Shown piece after piece: positions 15,739 through 21,628 of a stretch of DNA of 21,628 nt (positions are counted from its first letter, which is position 1; the number at the start of each line of letters is the position of its first letter). Under the pieces are notes generated by a model, which had not been told where the DNA came from, searched no databases, and saw nothing but the letters and a program-made list of their open reading frames with translations. Both the position numbers and the translations under genes were made by a program. The DNA comes from Paracoccaceae bacterium (GTDB lineage Bacteria; Pseudomonadota; Alphaproteobacteria; Rhodobacterales; Rhodobacteraceae): contig JALXER010000138.1 of NCBI GenBank assembly GCA_027069385.1, positions 1 through 21,628 on the forward strand, read 5' to 3'.

Positions 15739-16635
15739 ATGCTAGATGCATTGCAATGGCTCTTTTCCCAACTCGGTATGGGATTCGTAAATGCATATAC
15801 TGCCCTTAGCCACCCGAGCGCGTGGCTGGACTGGACCGACCCAAAAGCGTTGGTAAAGTTTATCTACTATGGGGCGTCACACGAATTTTTGTTTGTTGTC
15901 ATAGATTTATTTCTTATTCTTACGGTCATCGGCCTGCTGCGCCGCCCGTTCATGTGGGGCATGGTGCGGGGCATCGAATGGTTCTCGAACACGGTTGGCC
16001 GCTTTGCCGCATGGGCCGGGCTGATCATGGTGCTGCAACAGGTGATGGTCATCTTTTTGCAACGCATCTTTCGGGTTTCGGAAATCTCTGTCGGGCCATT
16101 TGGCTATGTGGTGACCAAGGACCTGAGCTGGTTCAGCGAAGAACTTAAACTTTATAACGCCGTCGTGGTGGCGCTGGTTGCGGCCTATACCTTTGTGCAG
16201 GGCGGCCATGTGCGGGTTGATCTGGTATATGCCAAGGTTGGCTATCGGGTGAAAAAGGCCATCGACATGTTCGGGTCGCTGTTCTTTATCATGCCGTCGA
16301 TGTTTCTGGTCTGGATGTTCGGCTGGTTCTTTATGTGGCGCCATCTGGTTACGCCCAAGTTCTCTGCCTCGGAACCGCTGGAAAAAATGCTGCGCAAGGC
16401 GGGGTTTCTGAAAGAGAACATCGAAACGATCGGGTTTTCTCCCAACGGGTTTAACGGGTATTTTCTGTTCAAGATCCTGCTGGTGTCATTTGCCTTTATG
16501 ATGATCCTTCAAGGGGTTGCGTTCTTTTACCGCTCGCTGCTGGAATTCATCGAGGGCAAGAAATCCGAGGGTAAATACCTCGACACAGACAAACTCAACG
16601 ACGAGCTGGCGGAAACCGTCGCCGCAATTCACTAA
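15739..16635 (+). CDS. TRAP transporter small permease subunit (DctQ type, enlarged)
   Basis: This 298-residue membrane protein is the small (Q) subunit of the TRAP system. Typical DctQ proteins are about 160-200 residues, so this is a long version. It has an N-terminal extension with FLFVVIDLFLILTVIGLLRR, then the usual Q-type segments WFSNTVGRFAAWAGLIMVLQQVMVIFLQRIF, AVVVALVAAYTFVQGGHVRVDLVYAKV and a final FLFKILLVSFAFMMILQGVAFFYRSLLEF. The GGHVRVDL motif is typical of DctQ. The ribosome binding site before the ATG at 15739 is weak (GAGCGAG). It lies between the receptor gene and the large permease gene, 12 bp before the latter. Confidence 0.88.
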   Translation: MLDALQWLFSQLGMGFVNAYTALSHPSAWLDWTDPKALVKFIYYGASHEFLFVVIDLFLILTVIGLLRRPFMWGMVRGIEWFSNTVGRFAAWAGLIMVLQQVMVIFLQRIFRVSEISVGPFGYVVTKDLSWFSEELKLYNAVVVALVAAYTFVQGGHVRVDLVYAKVGYRVKKAIDMFGSLFFIMPSMFLVWMFGWFFMWRHLVTPKFSASEPLEKMLRKAGFLKENIETIGFSPNGFNGYFLFKILLVSFAFMMILQGVAFFYRSLLEFIEGKKSEGKYLDTDKLNDELAETVAAIH

Positions 16636-16647
16636 AGGGGCAGGGGT

Positions 16648-19008
16648 ATGCTATTTGGTTTGGACGGGGTCGAAGTAGGCCTGATCATTATATTCGCAAG
16701 CCTGTTCGTGGGCATCATGTCGGGCTTTCCGGTGGCGTTTGCCATTGGTGGCGCGGCGGTGATGGCCTTTGGCATTCTGGCGGCGCTCGACAGTTCGGGT
16801 GTGCTGGTCCATGCGGCAATCGATATGAACAGCGATTCGGTGCAAAATCTGGTCAATAACGGCGTGGCGCGCGACCATATCAGCCTGTTTCGATACCCCG
16901 ATTTGCCCACAATCACCCAACCCCTGTTCGAAGGCGGCTGGGAATTGGCGCTGGACCGGAAACTATCCTTTATTGTCAACCGGATGAATGAACGGGTATT
17001 TGCGGGTCAAAGCATCGAAACCCTGCTGGCGGTGCTGATGTTCGTGTTGATGGGCGTCACGCTGGAGCGCTCCAAAATTGCCGAAGACCTGCTGACCACC
17101 ATGGCGCGGGTATTCGGGCCGTTGCCCGGTGGCCTGGCGGTTTCGGTGGTGATTGTGGGGGCGTTTCTGGCGGCATCGACCGGTATCGTCGGGGCTACCG
17201 TGGTGACCATGGGGCTGCTTTCGCTGCCAACCATGCTGCGCAACGGTTATTCGCCCGAACTGGCCACCGGCGTGATTGCTGCCTCGGGAACGCTGGGGCA
17301 GATTATTCCGCCCTCGATCGTGATTGTGCTGCTGGGTACGCTGGCGGGTGACCTGTATGCAGCCGCGCAGGAACAGCGGGCGCATCTGGTCGGATGTAGC
17401 GATGCGCTGACCTATCTGGGCCACGCGGCGGTGTTGTCGGTGGGAACGCTGTTCAAGGCGGCGCTGCTGCCGGGCATCTTTCTGGCGTTTTTATACGGGC
17501 TTTATGCCTTTGTTTACGCAATTTTCCGGCCTAAAAAGGCGCCGCCCATTACCGCGCTTGAAGGTGCGACCGGTCACGGGCAGGGGCGCATGCACGGGCT
17601 GACTTGGTTTCTGGGCGTTCCCGTCGGGATTATCCTGTTCGCGGTTGCCCTGACCAGTTTCAACATTTCGGGCAGCCAGGACATTACGGTGAAATCGGTT
17701 GCCGAAATAGGGGAACAGCCCGAGTTGCGCACCAATGTCAGCGAACAGTGTCAGGCGGCCATGATCGAAAAACACGGTCAGGAAATGTGGGATACCGCTG
17801 TGGCCCTGCGTGCCGAACTGGATGCCGCAGGCGTTGCCACCCAGGCCGAGCGTGAACGCACCCCCGAAGAGATCGCGCAGATCCGCGCCCAGAAAATTGT
17901 GGATGCACCGGTAATCGGCTCCGGTCTGATGTTTCTGATGGTGTTGGCGGCGCTGACCTTTTCCACCACGCACGGGGTTGCGCCGTTCGAAGACAAAAAG
18001 CCGCTGATCATCGGGGCTGTCGGTATTCTGGGCGCGTTTCTGGTTGATATCCTGTTCCTGACTCCGGCCAATACGCCCGGGTTCAAGTTTCTGGCGCTGG
18101 CACCGCCGATCCTGCTGGTGCTTTACGGGCTGCGAAAGGCCGGGCCACGGCTGGCCCGAAACGAGGTGCTGCGCGTGGTATTCCCGCCCCTGGTGCTGAT
18201 CGTTGCGGTGCTCGGCTCTATTCTTGGCGGGATCACCAACCCGACTCCGGCGGCGGGGCTGGGGGCAGCGGGGGCGATCATGCTGGCTGCGTATCGCAAG
18301 TTGAAAGACGAGCATAAAAGCGGCAAGATCATTATCAATTCGAGCTTTGCGCTGGTGATTATGATCCTGATCGGGATCAATTTCGACCTGCGCACCGGCA
18401 TCGAGGAGGTCCACTGGCAGAACATTATCGCTGTAATTCTGGCGCAGGCGGCCTATATCTATGCGTTCACCGGCCTGATCTTTGCCTGTATCGTGCTGTG
18501 GCGCAATACGGTGCTGTCGCCGGTGGTGCAGGAAACCGCCAAGGTGACCTCTATGGTGTTTGCCATCCTGATCGGGTCGCAGATGCTCAATCTGGTGATA
18601 ATCTCTTTTGGCGGTGAGAGCTATATTCAGGATTTCCTGAAGTCGTTCGATGACGAGACCAAGGTCTTTCTGATTGTGATGATGGTGTTGTTTTTCCTGG
18701 GTTTCGTGCTCGATTTCCTGGAGATCATCTATATCGTGATCCCGATTGTCGGGCCGGTGATCTATGGCGGCACCATGGACCCGAGCTGGGTAACCATCAT
18801 GATCGCGATCAATCTGCAAACCAGCTTTCTGACACCGCCATTCGGCTTTGCGCTGTTCTATTTGCGCGGCGTGGCCCCGCCCAGTGTGACCACGGGCCAC
18901 ATCTATCGCGGGGTTATACCGTTTGTGCTGATCCAGGTGGCCGCGCTGGGGTTCCTGTGGGTATTCCCGAGCGTCGTGACCATCGTGCCGCATCTGCTGG
19001 GAAATTAA
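16648..19008 (+). CDS. TRAP transporter large permease subunit (DctM type, enlarged)
   Basis: This 786-residue multi-pass inner-membrane protein is the translocating subunit, driven by an ion gradient. Family features are VGLIIIFASLFVGIMSGFPVAFAIGGAAV near the N-terminus, ASTGIVGATVVTMGLLSLPTML and ASGTLGQIIPPSIVIVLLG. Usual DctM proteins have about 430 residues. Here an insertion of a few hundred residues follows the LPGIFLAFLYGLYAF region, including a hydrophilic stretch (about 345-425, with RAELDAAG and ERERTPEEI) and extra membrane segments, before the C-terminal half resumes with PTPAAGLGAAGA and IIYIVIPIVGP. The reading frame is intact. Long M subunits accompany TakP-like receptors, which agrees with the neighbouring dctP. 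GGGGCAGGGG precedes the ATG. Confidence 0.92.
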   Translation: MLFGLDGVEVGLIIIFASLFVGIMSGFPVAFAIGGAAVMAFGILAALDSSGVLVHAAIDMNSDSVQNLVNNGVARDHISLFRYPDLPTITQPLFEGGWELALDRKLSFIVNRMNERVFAGQSIETLLAVLMFVLMGVTLERSKIAEDLLTTMARVFGPLPGGLAVSVVIVGAFLAASTGIVGATVVTMGLLSLPTMLRNGYSPELATGVIAASGTLGQIIPPSIVIVLLGTLAGDLYAAAQEQRAHLVGCSDALTYLGHAAVLSVGTLFKAALLPGIFLAFLYGLYAFVYAIFRPKKAPPITALEGATGHGQGRMHGLTWFLGVPVGIILFAVALTSFNISGSQDITVKSVAEIGEQPELRTNVSEQCQAAMIEKHGQEMWDTAVALRAELDAAGVATQAERERTPEEIAQIRAQKIVDAPVIGSGLMFLMVLAALTFSTTHGVAPFEDKKPLIIGAVGILGAFLVDILFLTPANTPGFKFLALAPPILLVLYGLRKAGPRLARNEVLRVVFPPLVLIVAVLGSILGGITNPTPAAGLGAAGAIMLAAYRKLKDEHKSGKIIINSSFALVIMILIGINFDLRTGIEEVHWQNIIAVILAQAAYIYAFTGLIFACIVLWRNTVLSPVVQETAKVTSMVFAILIGSQMLNLVIISFGGESYIQDFLKSFDDETKVFLIVMMVLFFLGFVLDFLEIIYIVIPIVGPVIYGGTMDPSWVTIMIAINLQTSFLTPPFGFALFYLRGVAPPSVTTGHIYRGVIPFVLIQVAALGFLWVFPSVVTIVPHLLGN

Positions 19009-19033
19009 TCCGACCGAGGCCCTCCCGCAGTCC

Positions 19034-19131
19034 AGCCTTGTGTTTGGCAAGCCAAACACAAGGCTTCCCTTTGGGCCAGGCCGCCCTGCGGGCGGTTTGG
19101 GGGCGTTCCGCCCCCTCGCGACATGCGTCGC
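19034..19131. repeat. Four-hairpin cluster downstream of dctM
   Basis: Four stem-loops lie back to back. The first is a 15-bp perfect stem with an AA loop (19034-19065, arms starting AGCCTTGTG). The others are CCGCCC-TGC-GGGCGG (19081-19095), GGGGGCG-TTC-CGCCCCC (19099-19115) and GCGAC-ATGC-GTCGC (19118-19131). The first begins 26 bp after the dctM stop and probably marks the transcript end, though no T-run follows any stem. Confidence 0.7.
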
Positions 19132-19135
19132 TCCC

Positions 19136-19291
19136 CCCTGAGAGTATTTATAAAAAATGGAAGTCTACACCCTTCTTCTTTTCCTAAATATCCCGAGGGT
19201 GAATGGCGCTTGCGCCAGAGGGGGCTGGCCCCCTGCCGAGGCGAAGCCGAGGCCCGGCCCAACGGGAGGAGGTGCATTGCGAATGCAATGC
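19136..19291. repeat. Structured intergenic repeat, right copy
   Basis: Second copy of the element at the left window edge, in the same orientation. The 28-bp block (19136-19163), the 14-mer GGGGGCTGGCCCCC (19220-19233) and the tail GGCCCGGCCCAA (19251-19262) are conserved. Unlike the left copy it has an extra hairpin TGGCGC-TT-GCGCCA (19204-19217) and ends with a different stem, GCATTGC-GAAT-GCAATGC (19274-19291). It lies between the convergent dctM and bpt genes. The rest of 19009-19325 shows no gene. Confidence 0.7.
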
Positions 19292-19325
19292 GCCGACGAC
19301 GGGCGGGAGAGGCCCGGATTCCGTT

Positions 19326-20126
19326 CTAAAGCTTTGGCAGGTGGATAGCGGCGACCTGACGGGCCACGGTGTCGCTGTTCAGCGGGTGGTCGGGGTGCTG
19401 GGCCATGGACTCCGGCTCCAGGCGTGACCAGCCACCATTTACAAATGTTTCCAGCGGGGTGAACCTGGACTTATAGTCCATCTTAGGACTTCCGGCGACC
19501 CAGTAACCCAGATAGACATAGGCCAGACCGGCCTCTTTCGCCAGATTGATATGATCAAGGATCATATAGGTGCCGATGCTTTGGCTATAAAGATCGGGCC
19601 GGAAGAACGAGTAAACCATCGATACGCCGTCGGATAACAGGTCGGTCAGGCATACGGCCACCAGATCACCGTCAAGCCTGTATTCGAGCACCCGCGTATC
19701 CACCGGTGTTTCCTCGATCATTGCGGCGAATTCGAATTCGTCCATACCGGCCATGCCGCCGTCGGCATGACGGCTGTTCAGGTAGCTGCTGAACAGCGCG
19801 AATTGTTCCTCGGTCGCCATCGGGGATTTGATCACCCGTTTCAGGCCCTTGTTGCGCTTCAGCACCCGGCGTTGCGAGCGCGACGGCGCAAACTCGGCCG
19901 CCACCACCCGTGCCGAGCGGCAGCCGTTGCACTGCGAGCAGGTTGGCCGGTAGATCACATTTTGCGAGCGCCGGAACCCCTGTTGTGACAGGGTGTTGTT
20001 CAATGCCTGCGCGGTTTCCGGCACCAGTGTAGTAAACAGTTTACGTTCGACCCGATTGTCCAGATAGGGGCAGCTTTGCGGGGCGGTTACATAGAACTGG
20101 GGTGCTGTTGGCAGCGTATGGCGCAT
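19326..20126 (-). CDS. bpt: Aspartate/glutamate leucyltransferase (Bpt/ATE family)
   Basis: This 266-residue aminoacyl-tRNA-protein transferase adds an amino acid (leucine in bacterial Bpt enzymes, arginine in ATE enzymes) to acidic N-termini, marking proteins for N-end-rule degradation by ClpAP with ClpS. The N-terminal domain shows the family cysteines C19 (SCPYLD), C63, C66 and C69 (RPTCSQCNGCRSAR). The C-terminal GNAT-like domain has YRLDGDLVAVCLTDLL, SMVYSFFRPDLYSQSIGTYMILDHI and YVYLGYWVAGSPKMDYKSRF, all conserved in the family. Length agrees with bacterial members. Leucyl versus arginyl specificity is not provable from sequence. It stands alone, upstream of a DUF2852 gene that ends in its own terminator. 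Confidence 0.92.
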   Translation of the reverse strand: MRHTLPTAPQFYVTAPQSCPYLDNRVERKLFTTLVPETAQALNNTLSQQGFRRSQNVIYRPTCSQCNGCRSARVVAAEFAPSRSQRRVLKRNKGLKRVIKSPMATEEQFALFSSYLNSRHADGGMAGMDEFEFAAMIEETPVDTRVLEYRLDGDLVAVCLTDLLSDGVSMVYSFFRPDLYSQSIGTYMILDHINLAKEAGLAYVYLGYWVAGSPKMDYKSRFTPLETFVNGGWSRLEPESMAQHPDHPLNSDTVARQVAAIHLPKL

Positions 20127-20195
20127 GGGTACATTCCTTGTTGGGCGCTAGTTTAACAAGGGATATCGGAAAGGAGCAACAAAATAGTTAACACG

Positions 20196-20221
20196 AAAAA
20201 GAGGGCGGGGTGCCGCCCTCT
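20196..20221 (-). terminator. Intrinsic terminator of the DUF2852 gene
   Basis: On the minus strand AGAGGGCGG-CACC-CCGCCCTCT is followed by TTTT. The stem has 9 bp and starts about 20 bp after the DUF2852 stop codon. Confidence 0.88.
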
Positions 20222-20241
20222 GTGGTTCTGTCGGGACCGGT

Positions 20242-20664
20242 TTATCCCATCGCCGGGGTCGCACCGCCAAAGTCGCGGCTTTGCGGGGCGGACGGGGTCG
20301 GATCAACGTTGAAATCCTGCTTGGCGCGGCTATCCATGAACTGGTCAAACTCGGCCTTGTCCTTGGCGGCGCGCAGCTGTTCCATGAACTTGCCGAAATT
20401 GGCCTGTTCTTCTTCCAGCCGTTTCAGGGTTTCATCGCGATAGTTGTCAAAAGCCACATTGCCGGTAGAGCCAAAACGGCCATGGCGGCGCGAACAGAAG
20501 GTCGAAGGTTTCATACGGTTGGTTCCGATCATGTAAAAGAGGATGACAAGGCCGAACGGCCCGAGAAAGATAAAGCCGAGTACCATGACGGCGATCCAGG
20601 CTTGCTTGCCATAGCTGTCGAGCCAGTCGCGGGTATCGATCAACCATTGCTTAAGTGCTGACAT
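20242..20664 (-). CDS. DUF2852 membrane protein
   Basis: The 140-residue protein has one clear membrane segment at about 22-46 (AWIAVMVLGFIFLGPFGLVILFYMIG), a short basic stretch (NRMKPSTFCSRRHGRFG), then the acidic helical segment FDNYRDETLKRLEEEQANFGKFMEQLRAAKDKAEFDQFMDSR (about 72-113), probably a coiled coil. The tail is proline and glycine rich. The combination matches DUF2852, a family of unknown function in alphaproteobacteria. The helical RDETLKRLEEE-x-x-FxxF pattern is its most recognisable part. It has its own promoter region with an operator-like dyad and its own terminator, so it is expressed independently of tetR and bpt. Confidence 0.85.
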   Translation of the reverse strand: MSALKQWLIDTRDWLDSYGKQAWIAVMVLGFIFLGPFGLVILFYMIGTNRMKPSTFCSRRHGRFGSTGNVAFDNYRDETLKRLEEEQANFGKFMEQLRAAKDKAEFDQFMDSRAKQDFNVDPTPSAPQSRDFGGATPAMG

Positions 20665-20682
20665 CGGGGAGTGTCCTTTCTG

Positions 20683-20734
20683 ATGTTAATGTTAATTACA
20701 TTTACATACATAAGGCAGTTTGACGCCCGGTCAA
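20683..20734 (-). promoter_or_regulatory. DUF2852 promoter with operator-like dyad
   Basis: On the minus strand TTGACC (20729-20734), a 16-bp spacer and TATGTA (20707-20712) form a promoter. The start-site region just downstream is an imperfect dyad built from repeated half-sites: on the plus strand ATGTTA twice (20683-20694) and TTACAT twice (20696-20707), with AATGT-TAATT-ACATT at the centre (20688-20702). This looks like a repressor site; the adjacent TetR protein is a candidate binder. Confidence 0.5.
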
Positions 20735-20752
20735 GGGGGGCAAGGGGATTAT

Positions 20753-21373
20753 TTAGGGTTTTTCGATAATACCCAGACCGCGCAGGTAAATTCCGGTACC
20801 GCTTTCCAGCAGGTCTTCGGCCGAAAAGGGAGCGCGCCCGCCCGGTGCCCCGCGGGCGAATAGCTCTACCACGCCGTGGGACATGGCCCAGATATGATGG
20901 CTGACCATGACGGCGGGGGGGCGCTGATCGGCGGGCAGGTGGGCCATCAGGTGTTGGGCTGCCAGCGTCAGAACCGACATGGCGCGTTCGGACACCGTGG
21001 CAAGTTGCGGGTTGCTGGTCAGCGAAACGCCACTTTCGAACATGGCGATATAATAGCCCGGATAGCGTTTGGCAAAGGCCAGATAGGCGCGGCCAACCTT
21101 GTAAAAGGCGCTGAGCACCGTTGGCTTGCCGTTATTATAAGCGTGCTCCAGCAGGTCGCCAAACAGAATAAACCCCTGCCGCGCCACCTCAATCAGCAAG
21201 TCGTCACGGCCCTTGAAGTGCCGATAGGGCGCAGCGGCAGAAACACCGGCCTGCCGGGCGGCCTCGGCCAGGGTAAAGCCCTGCGGCCCTTTTTCGGTAA
21301 TCAGCGACAGGGTTGCATCAACCAGTGCCTGCTTCAAATTACCGTGATGATATGACTTGCGCGCCTTGCTCAA
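20753..21373 (-). CDS. TetR/AcrR-family transcriptional regulator
   Basis: The protein has an N-terminal TetR DNA-binding domain, KSYHHGNLKQALVDATLSLITEKGPQGFTLAEAARQAGVSAAAPYRHFKGRDDLL, with helix-turn-helix AEAARQAGVSAAAPYRHF, and a C-terminal ligand-binding domain of the WHG type. I place the start at TTG (21373), which overlaps the ppk2 stop (ATTGA) and gives 206 residues beginning with SKARKSYHHGN. The alternative ATG at 21409 would add 12 residues and overlap ppk2 by 40 bp. The arrangement suggests translation coupled to ppk2. The ligand is unknown. A repressor role at the dyad upstream of the DUF2852 gene is possible. Confidence 0.9.
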   Translation of the reverse strand: MSKARKSYHHGNLKQALVDATLSLITEKGPQGFTLAEAARQAGVSAAAPYRHFKGRDDLLIEVARQGFILFGDLLEHAYNNGKPTVLSAFYKVGRAYLAFAKRYPGYYIAMFESGVSLTSNPQLATVSERAMSVLTLAAQHLMAHLPADQRPPAVMVSHHIWAMSHGVVELFARGAPGGRAPFSAEDLLESGTGIYLRGLGIIEKP

Positions 21374-21628
21374 TTGGTTTCGGCCCCCATCAGTGATGGC
21401 GAACCGCATATCTTGCGATCCATGCCGACCAGCGTGGTTTCGTCTTTTTCCGTATACTCGAACTGCGACAGCACCATTTTCATCGCCGACAGGCGCGCGC
21501 GACGTTTGTCATCCGAGCGGATCACCCGCCACGGCGCGGCATCGGTATGCGAATGGGCAAACATTTCGGCGATGGCGTTCGAATAGGCGTTCCATTTCGA
21601 CAGGCCGTCAATATCGACCGAGGACAGC
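21370..21628 (-). CDS. ppk2: Polyphosphate kinase 2 family protein, C-terminal part
   Basis: The frame is open from the window edge to the TGA at 21370-21372, giving about 85 C-terminal residues. LSSVDIDGLSKWNAYSNAIAEMF followed by TDAAPWRVIRSDDKRRARLSAMK matches the C-terminal lid and substrate region of PPK2 proteins (pattern LSPxD...W..YS.A...M...T..APW..I.SDDK.RARLN). PPK2 enzymes transfer phosphate between polyphosphate and nucleotides. The Walker motifs are outside the window, so the class and nucleotide preference cannot be judged. The gene is truncated only by the window edge. The stop overlaps the proposed TTG start of tetR. Confidence 0.85.
   Translation of the reverse strand, partial: LSSVDIDGLSKWNAYSNAIAEMFAHSHTDAAPWRVIRSDDKRRARLSAMKMVLSQFEYTEKDETTLVGMDRKICGSPSLMGAETN

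Noticed and set aside
17491..19059. 522-codon open frame antisense to the TRAP large permease
   Set aside because: Its translation is rich in His, Gln, Arg and Asp and matches no fold; it mirrors the codon structure of the intact dctM gene on the other strand.

Overview
The window looks like core chromosome of an alphaproteobacterium, most likely a marine Rhodobacterales (Roseobacter-type) species. Support comes from high-GC coding sequence, a B12-dependent class II ribonucleotide reductase, a two-domain cold-shock protein, a TakP-type TRAP transporter with enlarged permeases, a DUF2852 protein and a Bpt/ATE-type aminoacyl-tRNA-protein transferase. The taxonomic call is inference from gene content. 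I see no insertion sequence, phage gene, CRISPR array, toxin-antitoxin pair or defence island.

Layout. Positions 1-154 hold a structured intergenic repeat. Positions 155-4432 (minus) are a tight five-gene run, in transcription order fabI, a LysE/RhtB exporter, gpt, a Cys/Met-type PLP enzyme and a cytochrome P450. Four junctions either overlap by 1-4 nt or are 9 nt apart. pdxH is divergent at 4555. A two-domain cold-shock gene and a secreted DUF192 gene follow, then tRNA-Pro(TGG). A 483-bp region with a NrdR-like box and stem-loops leads into nrdJ (6947-10549), which ends in a chain of hairpins and a UUCG-capped terminator.

On the minus strand, 10987-14307 is an ilv operon. It has a near-consensus promoter, a 20-codon leader peptide (Ile, Ile, Leu, Val, Val, Val), an intrinsic terminator acting as attenuator, the acetolactate synthase large subunit, a sulfotransferase-like gene, and the small subunit. 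The predicted transcription start falls on the A of the leader AUG, so the leader peptide would be translated from a leaderless RNA. Divergently, a TRAP operon (14566-19008) encodes a Tat-exported binding protein, a small permease and a very large permease. The intergenic region between ilv and TRAP contains an 8-bp dyad and a TGTATACA operator-like site.

After dctM comes a cluster of four stem-loops and a second copy of the repeat found at the left edge. Then, all on minus, come the Bpt/ATE-type transferase, a DUF2852 membrane protein with its own terminator and an operator-like dyad in its promoter, a TetR regulator, and the C-terminal end of a PPK2-family polyphosphate kinase cut by the window edge.

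The most interesting items are the leaderless ilv attenuator, the sulfotransferase-like gene inside the ilv operon, the structured nrdJ leader without a recognisable B12 riboswitch, and the paired repeats at both ends. I did not find a convincing new multi-gene system.
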